From contig NZ_JAUCYU010000005.1 in NCBI RefSeq assembly GCF_030373445.1, positions 248,001 through 312,000 on the forward strand: a DNA stretch of 64,000 nt, in the 5' to 3' direction. The position numbers and the translations under genes were made by a program. Below the pieces are notes generated by a model. The model searched no databases and was not told where the DNA came from. It saw only the letters and a list, made by a program, of their open reading frames with translations. Source of the DNA: Roseovarius sp. (GTDB lineage Bacteria; Pseudomonadota; Alphaproteobacteria; Rhodobacterales; Rhodobacteraceae). Shown here one piece after another: positions 26,529 through 35,437 of the stretch; position 1 is the first letter of the stretch; every line of letters begins with the position of its first letter.

Positions 26529-28400
26529 TCAGCTGGCTTTCTTGATCCCCATGACGCGGGCGCGGGCGCGCGGGTCGCTGTCGAAGAGCGCTGCCAGCTG
26601 TTCGGTCATGGCGCCGGCCAACTGGTCGGCGTCGGTGATCGTAACCGCGCGGTCGTAATAGCGGGTCACGTCGTGGCCGATGCCGATGGCCAGCAGTTCG
26701 ACCTGCTTGCGCTTCTCGACCATGGCGATCACGTCGCGCAGGTGCTTTTCGAGGTAGTTGGCCGGGTTGACCGACAACGTGCTGTCATCGACCGGCGCGC
26801 CATCCGAGATCACCATCAGGATCTTGCGCTGTTCACGGCGGTTGACGATGCGGCGGTGGGCCCATTCCAGCGCCTCGCCGTCGATATTCTCTTTCAGCAG
26901 CCCTTCCTTCATCATCAGCCCGAGGTTGTTCCGGGTCCGGCGCATGGGGGCGTCGGCGTTCTTGTAGATGATATGGCGCAGGTCGTTGAGGCGGCCGGGC
27001 AGTTGCGGGCGGCCCTCGTTGAGCCATGTCTCGCGCGATTGCCCGCCTTTCCAGGCACGGGTGGTGAAACCGAGGATCTCGACCTTTACCTGGCAGCGCT
27101 CCAGCGTTTTCGACAGGACGTCGGCGCAGATCGCCGCGATCGAAATCGGGCGGCCGCGCATCGAGCCGGAATTGTCGAGCAGGAGTGTCACGACGGTATC
27201 GCGGAACTCCATGTCCTTCTCGACCTTGAAGGAAAGCGGCGTCGTGGGGTTGGCCACCACGCGCGCCAGGCGCCCCGCGTCGAGGATGCCTTCCTCGCGG
27301 TCGAACTCCCACGAACGGTTCTGCTGGGCCTGAAGCCGGCGCTGCAGCTTGTTGGCGAGGCGCGACACCGCGCCCTTGAGCGGTTCGAGCTGCTGGTCGA
27401 GATAGGCACGGAGGCGTTCCAGCTCGACCGGCTCGGCCAGCTCTTCGGCGGCGATTTCCTCGTCGTAATTGGTGGAATAGACCGTGTAGTCGGGATCGGC
27501 CTCGGAAATCGGTTGCGGCGCCGGGGGCTCGAGGGGTGCTTCTCCCTCGGGCATCTCGGTCTCGTCGCCCATCTCCTCGTCGGCCATGTCATCCATGCTG
27601 ACCTGGGCCTGGGCGTCGTCCTGCTGTTCTTCCTGGCTTTGCTCGGGATCGGCGTCGGCCTGTTCCTCGTCGCTCTCGTCCTGGCCGGTGCTGTCGGGCT
27701 GCTCTTCTTCCTGGGCTTCCTGGTCGGCCTCGTCCTGATCGTCATCGGGCGCGTCGGGGTCGTCGCCCAACTGGTCGCCGTAACCCAGGTCCTTGATGAT
27801 CTGGCGGGCGAAGCGGGCAAACTCGGCCTGGTCGGAGAGCTTGGCCTGCAGGTCCTCGAGCGTGCCGCCGGCGTGATCCTCGATGAAGCCCTGCCAGAGT
27901 TGCATGACGTTGTCGGCAGCGCGCGGCAGGGTGCGGCCGGTGGCGAGGTGGCGGATGAGGTAGCCCGCGGCGACGGGCAGCGGCGCCTCGGACGGGTCCT
28001 TGATCTGGTCGTAGCCGCGGCGCAGGGCCTCGGCGCCGATCTTGGCGTCGATATTGCCGGCGGTGCCGGGCATGTGGCGGGCGCCCATCGCCTCGCACCG
28101 GGCCGATTCCATGGCGTCGTAGAGCTCGCGCGCCATCTCGCCCGGCGGGGTGTAGCGGGCCGAGACACCGGCGTCATGGTACTTGTGGCGCAGCGCCAGC
28201 GCGTCGGCGGTGCCGCGGGCCTGCAGGACCTCGTCTTTCGACATGCGCCGGCTGATCTGGGGCAGGCGCATCGCCTCGCCCGTCAGGCCGGCGGGATCGA
28301 CCGAGTAGGTGACGGACAGGTCGGGGTTGTCGGCGAGCACCTTGGTCGCCTCGGCCAGCGCCTTCTTGAAGGGATCGGCAGGGTTGTCGGACTGAGCCAT
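26529..28400 (-). CDS. cobT: Cobaltochelatase subunit CobT
   Basis: CobT (623 residues) forms, with CobS, the AAA-type chaperone of the CobNST complex that inserts cobalt into hydrogenobyrinate a,c-diamide in aerobic B12 synthesis. The N-terminal domain is followed by a very acidic Gln/Asp/Glu linker (about 220-310). The C-terminal VWA domain carries the MIDAS motif DNSGSMRG and [13 protein letters not shown] chose ATG 28400, with an AAGGCG upstream, over earlier in-frame starts. cobS is upstream but separated by two unrelated genes. Confidence 0.93.
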   Translation of the reverse strand: MAQSDNPADPFKKALAEATKVLADNPDLSVTYSVDPAGLTGEAMRLPQISRRMSKDEVLQARGTADALALRHKYHDAGVSARYTPPGEMARELYDAMESARCEAMGARHMPGTAGNIDAKIGAEALRRGYDQIKDPSEAPLPVAAGYLIRHLATGRTLPRAADNVMQLWQGFIEDHAGGTLEDLQAKLSDQAEFARFARQIIKDLGYGDQLGDDPDAPDDDQDEADQEAQEEEQPDSTGQDESDEEQADADPEQSQEEQQDDAQAQVSMDDMADEEMGDETEMPEGEAPLEPPAPQPISEADPDYTVYSTNYDEEIAAEELAEPVELERLRAYLDQQLEPLKGAVSRLANKLQRRLQAQQNRSWEFDREEGILDAGRLARVVANPTTPLSFKVEKDMEFRDTVVTLLLDNSGSMRGRPISIAAICADVLSKTLERCQVKVEILGFTTRAWKGGQSRETWLNEGRPQLPGRLNDLRHIIYKNADAPMRRTRNNLGLMMKEGLLKENIDGEALEWAHRRIVNRREQRKILMVISDGAPVDDSTLSVNPANYLEKHLRDVIAMVEKRKQVELLAIGIGHDVTRYYDRAVTITDADQLAGAMTEQLAALFDSDPRARARVMGIKKAS

Positions 28401-28491
28401 TAAGCGCGCCTTACGCATCGTGTTCGTGATCAGGGGCAACCTAGTGGGATTGCACCGGATTGACCAGTGGGGGCGATGCGATTCCGGGGGC

Positions 28492-28899
28492 TTACAGGAT
28501 CATCCGGGTGCAGGTGTCGATCCGGCGGGCCATGTCGGCGCGGGCGCGGGCTGCGCGGGTGTCATCCTCGCCATACTCGGCGTGGCGCAGGAGGAGGGCG
28601 ATCTCGGTCCAGCCATAGGCGCGCCAGCGCTTGGGTGCGCCGGGGTCGACGCCGGCCTCCGTGACATGGGGAAGAAGGGCGTCGAGCATGTCCTCGAATC
28701 CGAGCTGCTTCTGCCGCGTATCGGTGGATTGCGGGTCATGGATGGCGCCCTGCCGCGTGGCGAGTGCCTGAAGCCGGCCGGCGCACGTGGCGAAGGCCTG
28801 GGCCTGTTCCATCGGGGAAAGCGTGCCCGCATTGGCGGAGGAGATGCCTGTCGCTGCCAGAAACGCCACCACCGCCGGGGTGATCGTTTTGTGCCTCAT
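28492..28899 (-). CDS. Small exported protein of unknown function
   Basis: The 135-residue product has a clear signal peptide (residues 1-24, ending ANA) and a mature part of about 110 residues with two cysteines, Cys39 and one six residues from the end of [11 protein letters not shown], that could form a disulfide. I recognise no family. It is preceded by an AT-rich promoter region with a TTGACA box and lies between cobT and the racemase-like gene. Confidence 0.7.
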   Translation of the reverse strand: MRHKTITPAVVAFLAATGISSANAGTLSPMEQAQAFATCAGRLQALATRQGAIHDPQSTDTRQKQLGFEDMLDALLPHVTEAGVDPGAPKRWRAYGWTEIALLLRHAEYGEDDTRAARARADMARRIDTCTRMIL

Positions 28900-28905
28900 G
28901 TCAGC

Positions 28906-28934
28906 AGGGTATGAATATGTATATACCCTGTCAA
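28906..28934 (-). promoter_or_regulatory. TTGACA box with overlapping palindromic operator
   Basis: On the minus strand a perfect TTGACA (28934-28929) lies upstream of the 135-residue exported protein. Immediately downstream is an inverted repeat AGGGTAT-N10-ATACCCT (28906-28912 and 28923-28929) that would cover the -10 region; the hexamer 17 bases from TTGACA is TACCCT, a weak -10. The stretch is the AT-richest in this part of the window. It may be a repressor-controlled promoter with a very short or absent leader. Confidence 0.5.
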
Positions 28935-28970
28935 TACATAGAATATACGTTACGCGCCGGGCGTGGCGGA

Positions 28971-29660
28971 TCAGCCCGCCGCCGGTTCGGCCTCTCCCGA
29001 GGCGATCCGCGCGAGAAGGTCGACATGAACATCAAGCGCATCGATGACCGGATAGCCCGCGTCCTGCCCGTCGAAGGCGAGGTTCAGGTCGGTGCCGGCC
29101 AGCACGATGGCCCGGGCCCCGTGATCGTTGATCATGCGGCGGCCCGCGTCGAGGAAGAGGTGCCGCTGGTCGGGCGTACAATGGCCGGCGACCGCCATGT
29201 CGGTGTAGGCCTGACCCAGATGCGCGGCTTCATCGTCGAGGGCGACCGCGCGGGTGGCTTTCAGTTGCCCGTAAAGCCGCGTCTGCATGACCCTTCGCGT
29301 GCCGAGCAGACCTACGCTGCTCAAGCCCAGGCTTTCGAAATGGGCATCGAGGGGGGCGACGGCCGAGACCAGTGGCAATGCCGAAATGGCTTTCGTCTCT
29401 TCGAAACAGAAATGCCCGCCTATCGAGGTGATGACAGCGCAGTCGCATCCCGCCGCCTTGAGCCGGTCGATGAGCCGGGCGTAGATCTCGGCCTGTGCCC
29501 GCCGGTCGTCGGCGTTGTTGTTGCGGATCAACTCCTGAACGTCGGCATGGACGATGGTAAGCTCGAGGCGCTGTTGACGCTTGTTCATCAGCGTGGTCAG
29601 GCGGCGGTAATATTCCACCGTCGCCGCCACGCCGATACCGCCGATCAGGCCGATGTGCAT
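28971..29660 (-). CDS. Aspartate/glutamate racemase-family protein with altered catalytic site
   Basis: The 229-residue protein opens with the family motif HIGLIGGIGVAATVEYYRRL and keeps the two-domain layout of the Asp/Glu racemase superfamily. The first catalytic motif, normally CNTxH, reads S79-I80-G81-G82-H83, and the second, normally GCTE, reads A188-G189-T190-D191. Both catalytic cysteine positions are therefore lost, although the flanking His83 and Thr190 remain. A racemase mechanism by two cysteines is unlikely; a lyase, isomerase or binding role is possible. It lies between cobS and cobT on the same strand. Confidence 0.78.
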   Translation of the reverse strand: MHIGLIGGIGVAATVEYYRRLTTLMNKRQQRLELTIVHADVQELIRNNNADDRRAQAEIYARLIDRLKAAGCDCAVITSIGGHFCFEETKAISALPLVSAVAPLDAHFESLGLSSVGLLGTRRVMQTRLYGQLKATRAVALDDEAAHLGQAYTDMAVAGHCTPDQRHLFLDAGRRMINDHGARAIVLAGTDLNLAFDGQDAGYPVIDALDVHVDLLARIASGEAEPAAG

Positions 29661-29700
29661 GACACGGCTCCAGTTTCGCGGGGCCTGCCGTTCTGCCGCA

Positions 29701-30687
29701 TCACCCCAGGCTGACGCTCGCCGCGCTTTCCGGCAGTTCCTCGTCGAAGCAGCGCTGGAAGAACTCGGCCACGGTCTGGCGTTCGAGCTCGTCGCACTTG
29801 TTGAGGAAGGTCAGGCGGAAGGCATAGCCCACGTCGCGGAAGATGTGGGTGTTCTGTGCCCAGTTGATCACCGTCCGTGGGCTCATGACCGTCGAGAGGT
29901 CGCCGTTCATGAAGGCCGTCCGCGTGAGGTCGGCCACTGTCACCATCTGGCTGACCTGCTGGCGGCCGTCCTTGGTGTTGAAGAGCGGGTTCTTGGCGAG
30001 AACGATGTTGGTTTCCGCGTCGTGGCTGAGATAGTTCAGCGTTGCCACCATGGACCAGCGGTCCATCTGAGCCTGGTTGATCTGTTGCACGCCGTGGTAG
30101 AGGCCGGTCGTGTCGCCCAGGCCCACCGTGTTCGACGTGGCGAAGAGACGGAAGCAGGGGTGGGGGGTGATGATCTCGTTCTGGTCGAGCAGGGTGAGCT
30201 TGCCGTCATGTTCCAGCACGCGCTGGATGACGAACATCACGTCGGCGCGCCCGGCATCGTACTCGTCGAACACGATGGCGACGGGGTTGCGCAGCGCCCA
30301 GGGCAGGATGCCCTCGTGGAACTCGGTCACCTGCTTGCCGTCGCGCAGCTTGATCGCGTCCTTGCCGATCAGGTCGATCCGGCTGATATGGCTGTCGAGG
30401 TTCACGCGCACGGCGGGCCAGTTGAGGCGGGCGGCGACCTGTTCGATATGGGTCGACTTGCCGGTGCCGTGGTAGCCCTGGATCATCACGCGGCGGTTGT
30501 GGGAGAAGCCCGCGAGGATGGCCAGCGTCGTGTCGGGGTCGAACTTGTAGGTGGTATCCAGCTCGGGAACCCGGTCGGTGCGGTCGGAAAAGCCGCGCAC
30601 GACCATGTCGGTGTCGATGCCGAACACGTCGCGCACCGAGATCTCCTCGGTCGGTTTGGCATTCGTGTCTATGGTTCCATCCGCCAT
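29701..30687 (-). CDS. cobS: Cobaltochelatase subunit CobS
   Basis: CobS (328 residues) is the MoxR-like AAA+ ATPase partner of CobT. Walker [14 protein letters not shown] is at about residue 88, Walker [15 protein letters not shown] follows, and [12 protein letters not shown] forms the sensor region. The length matches the family. ATG 30687 has GAGGA upstream; an in-frame TTG-type extension exists but lacks conservation. The CobN subunit is not in the window. Confidence 0.94.
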   Translation of the reverse strand: MADGTIDTNAKPTEEISVRDVFGIDTDMVVRGFSDRTDRVPELDTTYKFDPDTTLAILAGFSHNRRVMIQGYHGTGKSTHIEQVAARLNWPAVRVNLDSHISRIDLIGKDAIKLRDGKQVTEFHEGILPWALRNPVAIVFDEYDAGRADVMFVIQRVLEHDGKLTLLDQNEIITPHPCFRLFATSNTVGLGDTTGLYHGVQQINQAQMDRWSMVATLNYLSHDAETNIVLAKNPLFNTKDGRQQVSQMVTVADLTRTAFMNGDLSTVMSPRTVINWAQNTHIFRDVGYAFRLTFLNKCDELERQTVAEFFQRCFDEELPESAASVSLG

Positions 30688-30825
30688 TCGTCGGGTCCTC
30701 TGGGTTCGCATCGTGAATTTCGCCACGTGGTGCAACATAAAGCCGGAAAGGGCAAGGGGTAGGGGAAGTTTTGCTGGACGTCCCGTTCAACTGACTTACC
30801 CTAGGTCGAAACGAGTTGGTGTGTA

Positions 30826-31371
30826 ATGTCGTCTGAGCTTCAGGAAATCGAAAATCTGATCGCGCGAATGGCCCTGAAGGACCGGGCGGCCTTCCGCAAC
30901 CTCTATTCCCGCACCTCGGCGAAACTATTCGGCGTTATCCTGCGTGTCTTGGACGACCGGGCCGAGGCGGAAGACGTGCTGCAGGACGTTTATGTGAAGA
31001 TCTGGAACAACGCCGACCGATACCGCGCCAATGGCCTGAGCCCGATGACGTGGCTCATTTCCATCGCCCGCAATGCGGCCATCGACCGCAAGCGGCGGGC
31101 GCGGCACTCGACCAGCGGCGACGTTCTGACGGCCACGCTGGCCGACCCCGCGCCGGGCCCCGAGACGATGGCGATCCGGGCGTCCGAACGCAACCGCCTG
31201 GACGGGTGTTTCGGCGAACTGGACCATCAGCACGCCGATGCCGTGCGGCGCGCGTACCTGGAAGGCGATACCTATGCCGAACTGGCAGAGCGGTACAACG
31301 TGCCGCTCAACACGATGCGAACCTGGCTGCGGCGCAGCCTGTTGAAACTGAGGGAGTGCCTGTCTCGATGA
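30826..31371 (+). CDS. ECF-family RNA polymerase sigma factor
   Basis: The 181-residue protein has sigma region 2 (about residues 25-92, with RAEAEDVLQDVYVKIW and PMTWLISIARNAAIDRKRR) and region 4 (about 130-178, with YAELAERYNVPLNTMRTWL as the helix-turn-helix). It lacks regions 1 and 3, as expected for group 4 sigma factors. Its stop overlaps the start of an RskA-type anti-sigma gene by 4 bp, the usual arrangement for a membrane-controlled ECF pair similar to SigK/RskA. Confidence 0.94.
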   Translation: MSSELQEIENLIARMALKDRAAFRNLYSRTSAKLFGVILRVLDDRAEAEDVLQDVYVKIWNNADRYRANGLSPMTWLISIARNAAIDRKRRARHSTSGDVLTATLADPAPGPETMAIRASERNRLDGCFGELDHQHADAVRRAYLEGDTYAELAERYNVPLNTMRTWLRRSLLKLRECLSR

Positions 31372-32066
31372 GCGGCACCACGCCAGACCCGAACGACGAC
31401 GTCGTTCTTGCAGGGGAGTACACCCTGAGCCTGCTGCCCGAGGAGGAACTGGCGGCGTTCGAGGCGCGCCTGGCGTCCGAACCGGCGCTGCGGCGTATCT
31501 GCGCGATCTGGGCCGAGGAATTTTCGGGCTTTGCCGATGACGTGAAGCCGGTGACGCCGCCGGAGGATGTTCAGACCCGCGTGGAGATGCGTCTTTTTGG
31601 CGAGAGCGCGCCCGAGCGTCGCACCGGGCTGTGGCAACGGTTCGGGCTGACCGGGCTGGCCGTGGCAGTTCTGGCCGTGCTGTTGTTCGTGTCGTCGGAT
31701 TTCCTCGACCAGGGCCCACTGCCGCCGGAAACGCCGGCATACACCGCCGAAGTTGCCGCCGAGGACCGCAGCCTCGTGGTCGAGGCGGCCTATGACGCGG
31801 AAAACGCGGAGCTCTATGTCGAACGGCTGGCAGGCGAGGCAGCGGAGGGTCGCTCGCTGGAGCTGTGGCTGATCGCGGGCGAGAACGCGCCGGTGTCGCT
31901 GGGCGTACTGCCGCCGGATGAGCGGGCGCTCTTTACCGTGACGCCCGAGTTGCAGGAGGCCCTGTCGGGCGGGGTTCTGGCCATCTCGGACGAGCCCGAA
32001 GGCGGCTCGCCCACGGGCGCGCCGACCGGGGCCGTTCTGGCAACCGGCCCGATCACGGATGCGTGA
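31368..32066 (+). CDS. RskA-type anti-sigma factor
   Basis: The 232-residue protein has an N-terminal anti-sigma domain (EYTLSLLPEEELAAFEARLA, residues about 15-34), one membrane helix near residues 88-105 (GLTGLAVAVLAVLLFV) and a periplasmic RskA C-terminal domain with ELYVERLAGEAAEGRSLELW and APVSLGVLPPDE. It should hold the ECF sigma factor at the membrane until a periplasmic signal triggers proteolysis. It starts at ATG 31368 within the sigma stop, so the two are translationally coupled. Confidence 0.9.
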   Translation: MSGTTPDPNDDVVLAGEYTLSLLPEEELAAFEARLASEPALRRICAIWAEEFSGFADDVKPVTPPEDVQTRVEMRLFGESAPERRTGLWQRFGLTGLAVAVLAVLLFVSSDFLDQGPLPPETPAYTAEVAAEDRSLVVEAAYDAENAELYVERLAGEAAEGRSLELWLIAGENAPVSLGVLPPDERALFTVTPELQEALSGGVLAISDEPEGGSPTGAPTGAVLATGPITDA

Positions 32067-32171
32067 GACTGCGCGTTTTTCACATTTTCTCTGAAACTCT
32101 GGCCGCCGCCCGTCCGTGGGTTGTCGCATGTTCGGGCAATGACGCCCGGTACGACAGAGAGGAGATACACA

Positions 32172-32726
32172 ATGTTCAACAAGACACTTGTCGCGGCCAC
32201 GGCCGTTGCCGCCATCAGCGCCGGTGCAGCATTCGCAGAAAACCCGATGGTGGGTGGCGCGCCCATGTATGCCGACAAGAACATCGTGGAAAACGCCGTG
32301 AACTCGGCCGATCACGAAACCCTTGTCGCGGCCGTGAAAGCAGCCGGTCTTGTCGACACCCTGTCAGGCGACGGCCCGTTCACTGTGTTCGCACCCACTG
32401 ACGCGGCCTTTGACAAGCTGCCCGCGGAGACGCTGGAAGCGTTGATGCAGCCGGCATACAAGGACAAGCTGACCGAGATCCTGACCTGCCACGTGGTGTC
32501 GGCCGACGCGATGTCGACCGCCATCAAGGGCATGGTCGACGATGACGGCGGCATGCATATCGTCCCGACCGTGGGCGGCTGCGAGCTGGAAGCGACCTAC
32601 GAGGGCGACAACATCATGCTCAAGGACGAGCGCGGCCAGATGATCAACGTGACGATCGCCGATGTCGACCAGTCGAACGGCGTGATCCACGTCGTCGACA
32701 CCGTGATCCTGCCCGCTGAAGGCTGA
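32172..32726 (+). CDS. Secreted fasciclin (FAS1) domain protein
   Basis: The 184-residue protein has a signal peptide (residues 1-22, ending AFA) and a single FAS1 domain. The FAS1 H1 motif GDGPFTVFAPTDAAFDKLP is near residue 75 and the H2 motif NGVIHVVDTVILP closes the domain. FAS1 proteins are cell-surface or periplasmic adhesion or stress proteins. ATG 32172 has GAGAGGAG upstream. In Mycobacterium the SigK/RskA pair controls FAS1 proteins MPT70 and MPT83, so the same logic may hold here. Confidence 0.92.
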   Translation: MFNKTLVAATAVAAISAGAAFAENPMVGGAPMYADKNIVENAVNSADHETLVAAVKAAGLVDTLSGDGPFTVFAPTDAAFDKLPAETLEALMQPAYKDKLTEILTCHVVSADAMSTAIKGMVDDDGGMHIVPTVGGCELEATYEGDNIMLKDERGQMINVTIADVDQSNGVIHVVDTVILPAEG

Positions 32727-32744
32727 GCCCGATCACCGAAATGT

Positions 32745-32775
32745 GCAGGGCGGCGCACTTGCCGCGCCGCCCTGC
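32745..32775 (+). terminator. Strong hairpin between fasciclin and msrB genes
   Basis: GCAGGGCGGCGC (32745-32756) pairs perfectly with GCGCCGCCCTGC (32764-32775), leaving a 7-base loop, 18 bases after the fasciclin stop. No T-run follows. It may attenuate transcription into msrB or protect the fasciclin message. Confidence 0.65.
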
Positions 32776-32818
32776 AACCGGCATCTTTGGACCACAAGGA
32801 CCGAAGGGAGGACCCGCC

Positions 32819-33298
32819 ATGGACCGCAGAGGCTTTATCGCCATGATCCTTCTGGGCGGCACGGCCGTTTCACTGACCTCGCTTGGCGCCGCCAGCTCGG
32901 CGTCCGGCAATTTCGAGGTGACCCGCACCGAGGCGGAATGGCGCAACATGCTGACCGACCTGCAGTACAAGGTGATGCGCGAGGAGGGCACCGAGCCCGC
33001 GGGCAGCTCGCCGCTCGACAAGCAGTATTCGGCGGGCACCTACCATTGCCGGGGCTGCGACCTGCCGCTTTACCCCTCCGATACCAAGTATGACAGCGGC
33101 ACCGGCTGGCCCAGCTTCTACCGGCCGCTTGAGAACGCCGTGGAAACCAAGCGGGATTTCAAGCTGATCTACCCGCGCACCGAGGTGCATTGCCGCCGCT
33201 GCGGCAGCCACCTGGGCCATATCTTCAACGACGGGCCGGAACCTACGGGGAAACGGCACTGTCTCAATGGCGTGAGCCTGGTTTTCAAGCCGGCGTAG
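32819..33298 (+). CDS. msrB: Exported peptide-methionine (R)-S-oxide reductase
   Basis: The 159-residue protein has a twin-arginine-like signal (MDRRGFIAMILLGG) and then an MsrB domain that reduces methionine-R-sulfoxide. Zinc-binding pairs CRGCD and CRRCG, GTGWPSF and the catalytic RHCLNG are all present. The signal implies periplasmic repair of oxidised proteins. GAAGGGAGG precedes ATG 32819; upstream in-frame codons would mask the signal. A terminator follows, closing the sigma, anti-sigma, fasciclin, msrB module. Confidence 0.92.
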   Translation: MDRRGFIAMILLGGTAVSLTSLGAASSASGNFEVTRTEAEWRNMLTDLQYKVMREEGTEPAGSSPLDKQYSAGTYHCRGCDLPLYPSDTKYDSGTGWPSFYRPLENAVETKRDFKLIYPRTEVHCRRCGSHLGHIFNDGPEPTGKRHCLNGVSLVFKPA

Positions 33299-33325
33299 AG
33301 GCGCCGACCATCCCGTAATCTCGCA

Positions 33326-33354
33326 ACGGTCGCCGTTCAGGGCGGCCGTTTTTC
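33326..33354 (+). terminator. Rho-independent terminator of msrB
   Basis: ACGGTCGCC (33326-33334) pairs with GGCGGCCGT (33341-33349) with one G-U pair and a 6-base loop, followed by TTTTT. It lies 27 bases after the msrB stop. Confidence 0.85.
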
Positions 33355-33466
33355 GTTTGCGCGGTCGCGGCGGAGGCCCGTTTCCGACCTGCGGGTCGCG
33401 AACGGAGGCGACAGGGCGCGCGCCGGGGCGCATCCGGTCAGGAAAACAGCAAGTGACAGGCCCCGT

Positions 33467-34687
33467 ATGTTCGAGCGCCATATACCCGAATGGCTTCGCC
33501 ATGCCCCCGCACCGTCGATGCGCGGTTTCGCCATGCTTGCCGGGGCCGAGGCCGTGGCGCGCGGCATGCTCGTGTCGGTTTTCCCGGTGGCCATGTACAA
33601 GGCGTTGGGCGATGCGCAGGTCGTCTCGGCGATCTATTTCCTGACCGGGTTCCTGTCGCTGGTCGCGGGGCTGCTGGTGCCGTGGCTCAACCGGTTCATC
33701 CCGCGGCGCTGGCTTTATGCCGGGGCAGGGACGCTGTTCCTGTCGGGCGCGCTGGCGGCAACGACGGGCGGGTCGGGGGTGATCGCCGGGCTGGTGATGA
33801 TCACGGTCGCGACCGTCTCGCTTTTCGTGTGTTTCAACGCCTACGTGCTGGACTATGTCGAGCGGGCCGAGCTGGGCCGATGCGAGACGCTGCGGATGTT
33901 CTACAGCGCGCTCGGCTGGACGATCGGCCCGGTGGCCGGTGTCACCCTCATGCAATGGTGGGGCCCGGCCCCATTCCTTGTCTCCGCGGCGGCGATCTGC
34001 GGGCTGCTGACACTGTTTTTCGTGATGCGACTGGGCAACGGCAAGCTGATCACGCGGGCGCGGCGCCCGGCGGCCAACCCGCTTCGCTATCTGGGCCGGT
34101 TCTTCGCCCAGCCCAGGCTGGTGGTGGGGTGGCTCTTCGCGGTGATCCGCTCCTGCGGGTGGTGGGCCTACGTCGTCTACCTGCCGATCTACGCGGTCGA
34201 CAGCGGGCTCGACCCGCAGACCGGCGGGATCATGATGTCGGCCACCAACGCGATCCTGTTCCTGACGCCGGTGATGCTGCGGTGGATGCAGCGGCACACG
34301 GTCCGGATGGCGGTGCGGACGGGCTTTGCCTGTGCAGGGATGCTGTTCTTTACCGGCTGGATGCTGGCGCCCACGCCGGCGTTTGCGCTGGTGGCGCTGT
34401 TCTGCGCCTCGGGCTTCCTCGTGCTGCTCGATATCTGCGGGGGTCTGCCGTTCCTGATGTCGGTGAAGCCCTCGGAACGGACGGAAATGTCGGCCGTCTA
34501 TTCCAGCTTCCGCGACGTGTCGGGCATCCTGACGCCGGGGGCGGCGTGGCTGGTGCTGCTGGTGGCGCCGGTCTCGGGGATCTTTGCCTTCGCGGGAATC
34601 GCGCTGGCCGGGTGCTGGGGGCTGGCGGCCACGCTGCACCCGCGCCTTGGCGCGCGGCGCGCCGGGCCGGAGCCCGTCACGCCCTGA
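33467..34687 (+). CDS. Major facilitator superfamily transporter
   Basis: The 406-residue protein has about twelve predicted membrane helices. Short signature-like pieces include a basic loop after the second or third helix (NRFIPRRWLYAG) and YVVYLPIYAVDSGLDPQTGG in the second half. The fold fits the MFS, but no substrate-specific motif is recognised. It stands alone after the msrB terminator and is convergent with the J-domain gene. Confidence 0.8.
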   Translation: MFERHIPEWLRHAPAPSMRGFAMLAGAEAVARGMLVSVFPVAMYKALGDAQVVSAIYFLTGFLSLVAGLLVPWLNRFIPRRWLYAGAGTLFLSGALAATTGGSGVIAGLVMITVATVSLFVCFNAYVLDYVERAELGRCETLRMFYSALGWTIGPVAGVTLMQWWGPAPFLVSAAAICGLLTLFFVMRLGNGKLITRARRPAANPLRYLGRFFAQPRLVVGWLFAVIRSCGWWAYVVYLPIYAVDSGLDPQTGGIMMSATNAILFLTPVMLRWMQRHTVRMAVRTGFACAGMLFFTGWMLAPTPAFALVALFCASGFLVLLDICGGLPFLMSVKPSERTEMSAVYSSFRDVSGILTPGAAWLVLLVAPVSGIFAFAGIALAGCWGLAATLHPRLGARRAGPEPVTP

Positions 34688-34690
34688 CGC

Positions 34691-35314
34691 CTACTTGAAG
34701 TTCCGGCTCGGCTTGATCTGGTCCCACGCCCAGACGACCTGTTGCAGCTGTTCTTCCTGGCTGCGGTCGCCGCCGTTGATGTCGGGGTGGAGTACCTTGA
34801 TCAGCGACTTGTAGGCCTTGCGGATATCGGCCTTCGACCAGGTATCCTCGGCCTCGAGAATCTCCAGCGCGCGGCGCTCGGTCGGGGGCAGCTTGCGCTG
34901 CTGTGTCCGGTTCTTGCCCGGGTTCTGCGTGGCGTTGCCGCCCAGGACCTGGTGCGGGTCCTCGATGCCCAGCCGGGCCCAGGCGCGCGCCTCGGGGTCG
35001 TTGAAGGCCTTGGTCTGGCGTTCCCAAACCTTGTCCTTCGACATCTGGGCGTTCATCTCGGCCTCGGTCGTGCCTTCGAAGAAGTTCCACTTGGTATTGT
35101 ATTCGCGCACGTGGTCTTTGCAGAACCAGTAGAAATCATCCAGCACATCCGGCGCCTTGGGCGCGCGGTACTTGCCGGGCTCGTTGCAGCCCGGATGATC
35201 GCAGACGCGGGTCGAGGTTTCGGACGCACCCGACATGCCGCGCCGGCCGCGCGGGTTCTTCTTCTTCGAAGCGCCGACTGAAATATCGAATCCGAATGGG
35301 TCACTCTTGGACAT
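34691..35314 (-). CDS. J-domain (DnaJ-like) co-chaperone
   Basis: The 207-residue protein has a C-terminal J domain (about residues 150-205) with the HPD tripeptide in LIKVLHPDINGGDRS. The N-terminal part has CDHPGC and WFCKDH, a possible zinc site, and is unlike classical DnaJ. Such J proteins neighbour cobS in Rhodobacterales. J domains stimulate DnaK ATPase, so this one probably recruits DnaK to a specific client that is not evident here. Confidence 0.88.
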   Translation of the reverse strand: MSKSDPFGFDISVGASKKKNPRGRRGMSGASETSTRVCDHPGCNEPGKYRAPKAPDVLDDFYWFCKDHVREYNTKWNFFEGTTEAEMNAQMSKDKVWERQTKAFNDPEARAWARLGIEDPHQVLGGNATQNPGKNRTQQRKLPPTERRALEILEAEDTWSKADIRKAYKSLIKVLHPDINGGDRSQEEQLQQVVWAWDQIKPSRNFK

Positions 35315-35437
35315 GGGCTTCCCTCTGCGAGTCAGATCGGAGAGTTTAGATTACTGGTTGGCAAATTGAAGAGGGCAGTTTGTAAAAATCTGGTGGAGGA
35401 GCGATAAATCGCGAGTGGTGCGGCAGATTTCGCCGCC

